Below are positions 1 to 4,983 of a stretch of DNA of 7,033 nucleotides, one piece after another. The DNA lies in NCBI GenBank assembly GCA_030671165.1, contig DAOVAG010000038.1:1-7033 (forward strand). The letters run 5' to 3'. How positions within the stretch are numbered: position 1 is the first letter of the stretch; every line of letters begins with the position of its first letter. A program made the translations under genes and the position numbers. Source of the DNA: Candidatus Bathyarchaeota archaeon. GTDB lineage: Archaea > Thermoproteota > Bathyarchaeia > RBG-16-48-13 > GCA-020355125. The notes beneath the pieces are model-generated. The model saw only the letters and a program-made list of their open reading frames with translations. It was not told the DNA's origin and ran no database searches.

Positions 1-42
1 AACTTCCTTAGCATGTTTAAGACCTGTTTGTATCGCGACCAT
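1..42 (-). CDS. Possible 5' end of a minus-strand gene running off the left edge
   Basis: On the minus strand an ATG at 42-40 opens a frame that stays open to the window edge. It gives 14 residues, MVAIQTGLKHAKEV, which look like the start of an amphipathic helix. An in-frame TAA sits directly before the ATG, so this would be the true start. No ribosome-binding site is visible. A T-rich TATA-like stretch about 26 bases upstream (near position 68) would fit a leaderless archaeal transcript. The product cannot be named from so few residues. A competing plus-strand frame is also open from position 1 to a TAG at 103-105, so the coding strand here is uncertain. Confidence 0.3.
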   Translation of the reverse strand, partial: MVAIQTGLKHAKEV

Positions 43-253
43 TTAAATACGTGCTTGAACAATAAAAATGGAGAAGTAATTCTTTTCAAGAACTATTTGA
101 TTTAGATTTCTAACAGTGTAAGATCAAAAAGAGAAAGTAAAATTATCTATCTTTCAAATCTAATATATCATTAAGTAATCTTTTCAATAAGTATCAATAT
201 CAAGCATTTTTTAAGTAAATTGATGAAGAAAAAAAAGAATTTATTCTAATTTT

Positions 254-314
254 TATACCGTTACTCTCTTCTATTCTTCTATACAGAAATGTATATTTAT
301 AGAGTAGCGGTATA
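254..314. repeat. 14-bp inverted repeat bracketing the AbrB-gene promoter (candidate operator)
   Basis: The left arm tataccgttactct (254-267) and right arm agagtagcggtata (301-314) are inverted copies matching at 13 of 14 positions. The single difference would still be a G-U pair in RNA. The 33-base spacer carries a smaller nested repeat (tatac 280-284, gtata 291-295) and the TATA-like box. The likely transcription start falls downstream of the right arm, so the repeat probably acts as DNA. A dimeric regulator bound there would cover the promoter. The adjacent AbrB-type protein is the obvious candidate, because AbrB/MazE-type proteins often control their own promoters. That link is inference. 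Confidence 0.5.
286..300 (+). promoter_or_regulatory. TATA-box-like promoter of the AbrB-type gene
   Basis: The sequence gtatatttat (291-300) is TATA-like and is preceded by the purine-rich gaaa typical of a BRE (286-289). A start about 26 bases downstream (near 323) would give a leader of about 10 bases before the ATG at 334. The box lies between the arms of the inverted repeat. The call is from spacing and composition only. Confidence 0.4.
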
Positions 315-333
315 TCTTATTGGGTTGATTTAG

Positions 334-486
334 ATGGTTATTTTAGCTTCAGTTAAGGTTGATAAAAAATATAGGATTACAATTCCAAAAGAAATTAGAC
401 AACTTTTAAGTTTAACACCAGAGTCTGAACTTATCTTTTTCTCAGTGGCTGATTGGAAGGAGCGAGTTTGCTTTAGGAAAAAATAA
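334..486 (+). CDS. SpoVT/AbrB-domain DNA-binding protein (50 aa)
   Basis: This short gene encodes 50 residues that make up a single AbrB/MazE-type swapped-hairpin domain. The N-terminal segment VKVDKKYRITIPKEIRQLL (residues 7-25) carries the family hallmark: a beta strand, then R-I-T-I-P-K-E-I-R, then a hydrophobic helix. The rest reads as the following strands, ending in CFRKK. Family members form DNA-binding dimers and act as transcription regulators or antitoxins. No toxin-like gene is adjacent: the next gene, 130 bases downstream, is a methyltransferase. The DUF5615 protein that could be a toxin lies almost 3 kb away. GGGTTGAT at 322-329 may serve as a weak ribosome-binding site. A 14-bp inverted repeat surrounds the promoter and suggests autoregulation. 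The family call is firm; the role as free-standing regulator or orphan antitoxin is open. Confidence 0.82.
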   Translation: MVILASVKVDKKYRITIPKEIRQLLSLTPESELIFFSVADWKERVCFRKK

Positions 487-559
487 ACTCACCACTCGTA
501 GTAACAGAGAACAATAACATCGTAATTATGCTAATTATTCTAATGGAGTTAACATTTTT

Positions 560-568
560 TTTAAAATA
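560..568 (+). promoter_or_regulatory. TATA-like element upstream of the methyltransferase gene
   Basis: The sequence tttaaaata lies in an A/T-rich run. A start about 26 bases downstream would fall near 590, giving a leader of roughly 25 bases that contains the AAGGGA site before the ATG at 616. AT-rich surroundings make such matches common. A short symmetric element, taatta-tgc-taatta (523-537), lies just upstream and might be an operator. Confidence 0.3.
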
Positions 569-615
569 TTTTATTTCAACATGTATTCTCATAAGATTAT
601 AAGGGAATGATATTT

Positions 616-1278
616 ATGCAGAATGTTAAACGATGGAATGCTATTTATAAGCAAAAAGGGAGAACTTACGTATCTTCCTTAGAGTATTTTAATGAAATCT
701 TGACGCTATTTCAGACATATTCTGTCAAGAAAGTCCTTGATCTAGGTTGTGGTTCTGGAGGATATGTAGTCTCTTTAGCTAAAAATGGGTATGAAGTTTA
801 TGGACTTGATTTTTCTAAAGAAGCAATAGAAGTAGCAAAGAGTTGGCTTAAAGACAATGGAAATAAAGGAAATCTGAAACTCGGTTCTATCTATAAAAAA
901 CTTCCTTATGGAGATAATTTCTTTGACGCTGTGATAAGTTTTCGAGTAATACATCATGCAACAATAGAAGACATACGTAAATTGATCAAAGAACTTGAAA
1001 GAATATTAAAACCCCAGGGTCTACTATTCATCACAGTACCGAAGTGGAGGATGCCTCGAAAAAAAATGGGCAATTTTAGAATGTTCGATTCTAGAACTTT
1101 TATTTTTAAAGAAGGCGACCAAAAGGATGTCATGCATTATCTATTCAACAAAAAGTTATTAAAAAATGAATTCAAAAATTTTCACATTAATACCCTTCGA
1201 ATCAATAATGGCTATTCCACAAAAGATAACTTGGCGAAAACGGAACAGTATTACTGTTTAATCGGTAAAAATAAATAG
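616..1278 (+). CDS. Class I SAM-dependent methyltransferase (type 11 like)
   Basis: The 220-residue product has a Rossmann-type methyltransferase core. Motif I is VLDLGCGSG (residues 40-48), which binds S-adenosylmethionine. YGLDFS follows, with the acidic residue (D65) that contacts the ribose. The motif IV region DNFFDAVIS is at 100-108, and ILKPQGLLFITVP (130-142) is the usual beta-5 region. The C-terminal third (HYLFNKKLLKNEFKNF, then QYYCLIGK) resembles the substrate-side part of small archaeal type 11 methyltransferases. Substrate and pathway cannot be read from the sequence. An in-frame ATG at 607 would add three residues, but AAGGGA (601-606) is correctly spaced only for the ATG at 616. 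No partner gene suggests a target: the AbrB-type gene is upstream, and the next gene, on the other strand, is convergent. Confidence 0.88.
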   Translation: MQNVKRWNAIYKQKGRTYVSSLEYFNEILTLFQTYSVKKVLDLGCGSGGYVVSLAKNGYEVYGLDFSKEAIEVAKSWLKDNGNKGNLKLGSIYKKLPYGDNFFDAVISFRVIHHATIEDIRKLIKELERILKPQGLLFITVPKWRMPRKKMGNFRMFDSRTFIFKEGDQKDVMHYLFNKKLLKNEFKNFHINTLRINNGYSTKDNLAKTEQYYCLIGKNK

Positions 1279-1285
1279 AAATTAA

Positions 1286-1447
1286 CCTTTCCCGTCTCTG
1301 AGTCATGCTTTTGCAAATAATCATCATGACGAAAAAGACAAGTTTTCAATAACCTATTGTTTAATGGATAAACTTGATAATCATTCCAATGTTGGATCCG
1401 GAACAATCCCTTTGATGAAAGTAGCTAATACAAATAAGAAGAACTAA
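1286..1447 (+). pseudogene. Open frame without a proper start, possible gene relic
   Basis: Between the convergent methyltransferase and ROK genes, one plus-strand frame stays open for 53 codons, to a TAA at 1445-1447. Its only ATG (1364) would give 27 residues and has no ribosome-binding site. The translation includes DKFSITYCLMDKLDN and VGSGTIPLMKVANT, which look more like protein than random AT-rich sequence. I do not recognise the family. It may be the tail of a gene lost from this site, or chance. Confidence 0.2.
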
Positions 1448-1457
1448 ATTTTATGTA

Positions 1458-2411
1458 TTATTTCATGAAATTCATAGCCAGTGCACCGTAAAGTACAATA
1501 TCGTGGCCGAGAGGTGTTGCCTTTATCTCAGGTATTCGGTTTACTGAGAGATCTTTAATAAATCTCTTGATTGGCTCAAGTACAAGTCTAGTATTATTAA
1601 GTGTGACGCTGCCTCCGATTGTTATAAGTTCAGGATCATACGCAGCTATAACATTTGCAATACCAATCGCATTTAGCAATCCTAATTTTTCAACTATTTT
1701 TAAGCATATCTCGTCTCCCTCTTTTGCTGCATCGTAGACCATCTTTGCGTTAACATTTTCAAAATTTCTATTCGATAATTTACCTAATTTACTTCTCTCA
1801 AAATCAGCCTGTGCATCATTATTTTTGATCCAAAACTTTACATAATTGGGGATGTTATTTCCCGAACAGTATGCTTCCCAATGCCCTTTCCTACCACATC
1901 CACATTCCAATGTCCCTGACAAATCTATACAAGTGTGCCCCATCTCAGCTGCATTGCCATCTTTACCCGTGATAAGCGTTCCATTTACATAAGCACCGCA
2001 TCCTATACCACTACTTATTGTTATGTATGCTAGATTATCAATTCCATCTCCTAAACCGAACATTTTCTCGCCTAAAACTGCCGCACTGCAATCATTTAAG
2101 AAATGAATTGGTACTTTGAATGCCTTCTCTATAGGATCTCTTATTGGAATATTGTTAAACGGTAGGTTTGGTGCAATGAGTATCATTCCACGTTTAATAT
2201 CAAGTGGTCCGAGGGAACCGATTCCAATACCTTTTACCTCATTATAATTAACGCGGAGGGAATTAATTAGTCCTATCATCTGATTAGCTATACCCTTTGA
2301 ACCATTATTGATGTTGATCTTTTCTGTGATCTTCTTTAGAATGTTTCCATCTTTATCTCCAAGCGCAACCCTTATGTTTGTTGCACCGAGATCGACGGCT
2401 AAAGCTTTCAT
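1458..2411 (-). CDS. ROK-family sugar kinase, glucokinase-like
   Basis: The 317-residue cytosolic protein matches the ROK (repressor, ORF, kinase) family along its length. ROK glucokinases transfer phosphate from ATP to glucose or related hexoses at the entry to sugar metabolism. It has no N-terminal helix-turn-helix, so it is an enzyme type rather than a repressor. The N-terminal phosphate-binding loop is LAVDLGATNIRVAL (residues 4-17). LNDCSAAVLGE (105-115) carries the catalytic aspartate D107. ISSGIGCGAYVNG (132-144) is the second phosphate region, and EMGH (156-159) is the sugar-binding segment. The zinc motif is C170-G-C172-G-x-x-G-H177-W-E179. Here a histidine stands where the family usually has its third cysteine, and H159 can complete the site. 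IGGSV (265-269) is the adenosine-side motif. The start ATG fits a near-leaderless transcript. Exact sugar specificity is not readable. Confidence 0.9.
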   Translation of the reverse strand: MKALAVDLGATNIRVALGDKDGNILKKITEKININNGSKGIANQMIGLINSLRVNYNEVKGIGIGSLGPLDIKRGMILIAPNLPFNNIPIRDPIEKAFKVPIHFLNDCSAAVLGEKMFGLGDGIDNLAYITISSGIGCGAYVNGTLITGKDGNAAEMGHTCIDLSGTLECGCGRKGHWEAYCSGNNIPNYVKFWIKNNDAQADFERSKLGKLSNRNFENVNAKMVYDAAKEGDEICLKIVEKLGLLNAIGIANVIAAYDPELITIGGSVTLNNTRLVLEPIKRFIKDLSVNRIPEIKATPLGHDIVLYGALAMNFMK

Positions 2412-2717
2412 ATATAAATGTTAATGCCCAACTAGGTTATATTCTATTACCCATGGTATGAGCTAAATTGTTAGCATGAACATAATAAAAATAGAGTTTT
2501 TTAACCAGAAACAGAAAGTATCTTTGATAATACGCGAAGATACTTCGAACATAGATCAATTAACTTTTAGTAAGATCCAGAATCAAATTTGATAACGTAA
2601 AATCAATAAAAATCGTAACTAAGCCGAAAAAAGTTTGTCGATTGCACATAAACCTTGATGACAGACAATTCTTAATCCTGAACATACATTGCGTACTAAA
2701 TAGACAATTGAACAAAT
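2412..2717. other. Intergenic region between ROK and CYTH genes, with one short open frame
   Basis: This stretch holds the ROK promoter and the downstream region of the CYTH gene. On the plus strand an ATG at 2476 opens a 38-codon frame to a TGA at 2590-2592 (beginning MNIIKIEFFNQKQKVSLIIR). It has no ribosome-binding site and no recognised family, so I do not call it a gene. Small inverted repeats lie inside it (cgaag/cttcg at 2535-2547; gtatctt/aagatac at 2518-2543). Read on the minus strand, a T-rich run at about 2630-2635 could end the CYTH transcript. Confidence 0.4.
2436..2445 (-). promoter_or_regulatory. TATA-like promoter of the ROK kinase gene
   Basis: On the minus strand agaatataac is centred about 30 bases before the ATG at 2411. 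The predicted start is within a few bases of the initiation codon, so the mRNA would be leaderless or nearly so. No Shine-Dalgarno sequence is visible in front of the ATG, which agrees with that. The element is near-symmetric and could also serve the plus strand. Confidence 0.4.
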
Positions 2718-3236
2718 TCACTTCTTTTCTTCATCAAAAGCTAGATCGCTATATGAAACCTTAATCAAATCTTTATTTTGGATCTCAAGTATTTTCATCA
2801 AATCATCCAAACATCTTCTATCTTCTACAATATTTGTAGTCTCTCTTTCGAATTCGATAAATGTTCCAAGACCTTTTACATGATCTAGATGAATCTGTGT
2901 TCCTTTGTACTTGTAAATCTCCCTCTTCTTCTCAATCACAATTCTTTTTGTAAGCGCTCTCTGACAAAATAGTTTAAAAGGTTCCGGTTCCTGAATTTCA
3001 AGTATCATCACTTCACTCTTTTTAGGTCCAGTAATATTCTCCCTTTCATAGAAAATTAGTTCAGCTTTTTTTTCACCTTGGATCTCTCTTAGTTTCAATC
3101 TACCTTTAGGATTTGTAAAATACGTGTCAATTTGATGAAACGTACCGACATGATGTGCTCTCAAATCCCTAAGTTTCAATCGAATAACATGGAGAGATTT
3201 AACTTTGGCTTTTAACTCCAATAACTGACTTTTCAA
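2718..3236 (-). CDS. CYTH-domain protein, class IV adenylate cyclase / thiamine triphosphatase-like
   Basis: The 172-residue product is a single CYTH (triphosphate tunnel) domain, typical in length for this family. Members act on triphosphates with divalent metals, as class IV adenylate cyclases (CyaB) or triphosphatases. Visible landmarks are the N-terminal signature ELKAK (residues 7-11), HQIDTYF (34-40), RLKLREI (46-52), IFYERE (61-66), the basic cluster IEKKREIY (101-108), HLDHVKGLGTFIEFE (116-130) and SYSDL (161-165). The second glutamate of the classical ExExK is a lysine here, as I recall for one subgroup of these proteins. The start is a TTG at 3236-3234. An in-frame TAG lies ten codons upstream with no ATG or GTG between, and residues 5-12 are already conserved, so no much later start is likely. 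Archaeal CYTH proteins are seldom tested, so cyclase or phosphatase activity is undecided. Confidence 0.87.
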   Translation of the reverse strand: MKSQLLELKAKVKSLHVIRLKLRDLRAHHVGTFHQIDTYFTNPKGRLKLREIQGEKKAELIFYERENITGPKKSEVMILEIQEPEPFKLFCQRALTKRIVIEKKREIYKYKGTQIHLDHVKGLGTFIEFERETTNIVEDRRCLDDLMKILEIQNKDLIKVSYSDLAFDEEKK

Positions 3237-3410
3237 CCTATTCTCACAATCCCCAATAAGCCACTAACATTTTTACCTGTTTGAAGATAAGCTATACGCT
3301 TTCGAAATATTAGAGCTCACCATGATTTTTATGTTACGAATTCAGAAAAGGGACTGTATAGAAAAGCATATGTGTGTTAGAACTACAATATTCCTTAAAC
3401 TGGGATGAAT

Positions 3411-3680
3411 ATGAAGCTATTAATAGATGAACAATTACTTGGATGTGGCATACTCTTAAGATCCATCGGTTATGATGTAATATTAGCAAATGAGACAGGG
3501 TTTCAGAAAGATAAAGACCTCGTCGATTATGCAATCAAGAATAACTTATTTATCATCACCGAAGATAATGGTATGGTAACTCTCTGCAAATTCAGAAATG
3601 TACCACATCTACATTTTGATGTTTCATTGAAGGCAAAAATAATCATAGAAGAATTAAAAAAGCTGAACATTTTCTCTTAA
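3411..3680 (+). CDS. DUF5615 PIN-like putative nuclease/toxin (89 aa)
   Basis: The 89-residue protein matches the DUF5615 family, small PIN-fold proteins thought to be RNases and often the toxin of a toxin-antitoxin pair. It opens with the family start MKLLIDEQL, which carries the first acidic pair D6-E7. The middle segment KDKDLVDYAIKNNLFIITEDN (residues 33-53) supplies further acids (D36, D39) and the typical strand ending in E51-D52. These are the expected metal-binding positions. An ATG at 3405 would add two residues, but GGGA (3402-3405) is spaced for the ATG at 3411, and relatives start there. The usual partner (a DUF433 or other small antitoxin gene) is not found on either side, so this is an orphan toxin, a relic or a housekeeping nuclease. 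A T6 run at 3747-3752 may end its transcript. Confidence 0.78.
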   Translation: MKLLIDEQLLGCGILLRSIGYDVILANETGFQKDKDLVDYAIKNNLFIITEDNGMVTLCKFRNVPHLHFDVSLKAKIIIEELKKLNIFS

Positions 3681-3877
3681 AAGACAATATCACTCAGAAA
3701 TATGTACTATTCAGAACATTTTGTTTATTATCAATAATTCTACTTGTTTTTTAGATTTCTTCCTTATCCATACTCTCACATAAAGATCCTTTTATCTTAA
3801 TTCTTAAAAAAACATAATCATCTTAATCTGTTAATTCAAAGGTGCAATTTCATTTGTCTCAGTTGATATTAAAAAGA
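3681..3877. terminator. Convergent intergenic region with T-rich termination tracts
   Basis: Two convergent genes end here. On the plus strand a T6 run (3747-3752) follows the DUF5615 gene within a pyrimidine-rich stretch. On the minus strand a T5 run (3875-3871) comes directly after the stop of the zinc-finger gene, and a longer T7 run lies near 3805-3811. Archaeal termination relies largely on such U-rich tracts. No stable hairpin is seen. Confidence 0.35.
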
Positions 3878-4012
3878 TTAACAATCTGGACAGAAACTTG
3901 TTGAGTCTATCATACAGTCGGAGCAGAAATTTCTTCCACATTTAAGGCAGAAGTAAGTATATTTTTTTTCGATTTTCTGTCCACAGATGGTACATGCAAT
4001 ATTTTCTAACAA
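3878..4012 (-). CDS. Small eight-cysteine zinc-finger protein (44 aa), zinc-ribbon / FYVE-like spacing
   Basis: This 44-residue frame has four CxxC pairs: C7/C10 (CTIC), C22/C25 (CLKC), C30/C33 (CSDC) and C41/C44 (CPDC). The spacing is C-x2-C-x11-C-x2-C-x4-C-x2-C-x7-C-x2-C, enough ligands for two zinc ions. The first half (CTICG, then FCLKCG) fits a zinc ribbon. The middle, FCLKCGRNFCSDC, together with the x4 gap is the arrangement of cross-brace treble-clef fingers such as FYVE, though FYVE's basic lipid-binding residues are missing. No other domain is present, so protein or nucleic-acid binding is more likely than catalysis. The start is TTG at 4012-4010, with AGGG seven bases upstream (4023-4020) and an in-frame stop two codons before it. 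The gene is divergent from the HEAT gene and shares a symmetric promoter region with it. The regular cysteine pattern makes chance unlikely; exact function is unknown. Confidence 0.72.
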   Translation of the reverse strand: MLENIACTICGQKIEKKYTYFCLKCGRNFCSDCMIDSTSFCPDC

Positions 4013-4057
4013 GAGTTAACCCTGATTCACTTTAACTATGTTTTGTTTCTTAAATTA

Positions 4058-4066
4058 GGAATATAA
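4058..4066 (-). promoter_or_regulatory. TATA-like promoter of the zinc-finger gene
   Basis: On the minus strand ttatattcc lies directly after the left arm of the 13-bp inverted repeat. A start about 26 bases downstream (near 4036) would give a leader of about 24 bases that includes the AGGG site before the TTG codon. Confidence 0.4.
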
Positions 4067-4108
4067 CATTAATTAAGAGTTAACATAAAATCGCATCTTA
4101 ATTAATGT
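4066..4108. repeat. Perfect 13-bp inverted repeat between divergent promoters
   Basis: The arms acattaattaaga (4066-4078) and tcttaattaatgt (4096-4108) are exact inverted copies separated by 17 bases. Read outward, each arm is followed immediately by a TATA-like box: ttatattcc on the minus strand and aatatatta on the plus strand. The arms thus sit where BRE or activator-binding sequences would sit for both genes. A 10-bp direct repeat, aagagttaac, occurs at 4011-4020 and again at 4075-4084, overlapping the left arm. Shared regulation of the two genes by a dimeric factor is inferred. Confidence 0.6.
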
Positions 4109-4109
4109 A

Positions 4110-4127
4110 GAATATATTATTATATTT
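4110..4127 (+). promoter_or_regulatory. TATA-like promoter of the HEAT-repeat gene
   Basis: The stretch holds two overlapping TATA-like matches, aatatatta (4110-4118) and ttatattta (4119-4127). The first predicts a start near 4140, only a few bases before the ATG at 4144, so the transcript would be nearly leaderless. The GGGA at 4134-4137 would be used only by a longer transcript. Confidence 0.4.
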
Positions 4128-4143
4128 ATTATTGGGAATTCAT

Positions 4144-4782
4144 ATGGAAAATGAATTAGTTAAACTTGTCAATAAATCGTTAACAAGAGAAGAACTTTTC
4201 CAAAAAGTTTCACAAAACTTTGATTTATTACCCAAGATCCTTGATGGTGTTTCCTCACAAAAAGCAGCAATTAGATACGGCTGCGCTAAAGTATTGATGG
4301 ATTTAAGTGAAGAATATCCTGAGAAACTGTATCATCATATTGATTTTTTTATTAATCTTTTGGACAGTAAATATAGAATACTAACTTGGAATGCGATGGC
4401 GATTATCGCAAACTTAACACGTGTTGATACTGATAAAAAATTTGATGCTATATTTAATCATTATTTTAATTTTACAAATGATGAATATATGGTTACTGTG
4501 GCTAATGTTGTTAAACATTCTGCTCAGATTGCTTTAGCCAAACCTTATCTTATACCTAAAATAACGCTTGAACTTCTAAATGTTGAGAATATTTCATTAT
4601 CTCCACATTTGACAGAAGAATGTAAGAGAGTTATTATTGAAAAAACTCTTAAATCCTTTACAAAGTTTCTTGACAAAATTGAAGATAAAGAAGAAGTACT
4701 CTCCTTTGTTCAAAAATATTTGGATAGTTCAAGGAAACCATTAAGAATTCAAGCTGAAAAAATAATTAAGCGATGGAAGTGA
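4144..4782 (+). CDS. HEAT-repeat-like helical protein (212 aa)
   Basis: The 212-residue product appears to be all helical, with pairs of amphipathic helices in the manner of HEAT/ARM repeats. Segments resembling repeat units are at about residues 25-55 (LLPKILDGVSSQKAAIRYGCAKVL), 60-90 (PEKLYHHIDFFINLLDSKYRILTWNAMAIIAN), 98-130 and 165-212. It has no catalytic motif, signal peptide or membrane segment, so it is probably a cytosolic scaffold for protein-protein contacts. I recall close relatives as uncharacterised HEAT-domain proteins in several archaeal groups, with the IRYGCAKVLMDLSE and LDSKYRILTWNA segments conserved. A TTG at 4132 would add four residues, but GGGA (4134-4137), six bases before ATG 4144, and the near-leaderless promoter both favour 4144. 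It is divergent from the small zinc-finger gene, which suggests joint control. A stem-loop overlaps its stop codon. Confidence 0.75.
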   Translation: MENELVKLVNKSLTREELFQKVSQNFDLLPKILDGVSSQKAAIRYGCAKVLMDLSEEYPEKLYHHIDFFINLLDSKYRILTWNAMAIIANLTRVDTDKKFDAIFNHYFNFTNDEYMVTVANVVKHSAQIALAKPYLIPKITLELLNVENISLSPHLTEECKRVIIEKTLKSFTKFLDKIEDKEEVLSFVQKYLDSSRKPLRIQAEKIIKRWK

Positions 4783-4800
4783 CAATAGCTAACTTCCATC
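4772..4800 (+). terminator. Stem-loop overlapping the stop codon of the HEAT gene
   Basis: Left arm gatggaagt (4772-4780) and right arm acttccatc (4792-4800) form a perfect 9-bp stem with an 11-base loop. The stem takes in the last codons and the first base of the TGA stop. No long T-run follows, so it is either a terminator-like or an mRNA 3'-end stabilising structure. Confidence 0.4.
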
Positions 4801-4983
4801 ATAATCCGTTACTTGACCCTTATTATCCTAAACTTTTACACTTGTATTAGCAGAATTAAATATTTTTTTTCGTTTAATTGATGTATTGTAAATATTTCTG
4901 AAATATTGTTCATTTGAGAACCAGAACTTGTAAAAATAGAGCAATTCTAAATAGAATTCCAGTATAGATTTGCAGTTCATAAG

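Larger units (their letters stand above)
43..333. other. Intergenic region, AT-rich
   Basis: No convincing gene lies here. The stretch is very AT-rich and has stops in all frames, except for the plus frame open from the left edge to 105. Its second half holds the inverted repeat and TATA-like promoter of the AbrB-type gene, listed separately. A weaker 8-bp inverted repeat (ttagattt 102-109, aaatctaa 155-162) is probably chance in such AT-rich sequence. Confidence 0.5.

Noticed and set aside
1..105. A plus-strand frame open from the left edge to TAG at 103-105, as the tail of an incoming gene
   Set aside because: Its 34 codons show no recognisable motif, and the overlapping minus-strand frame with a clean ATG looks slightly more protein-like. 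The evidence is too little to call it.
775..957. A 60-codon minus-strand open frame inside the methyltransferase gene
   Set aside because: It is antisense to well-conserved motifs I-IV of the methyltransferase, its residues resemble no family, and it has no ribosome-binding site.
3334..3534. A 66-codon minus-strand open frame overlapping the DUF5615 gene, considered as a possible antitoxin
   Set aside because: It runs antisense through the conserved DUF5615 segment, and its translation resembles no antitoxin and has no ribosome-binding site.
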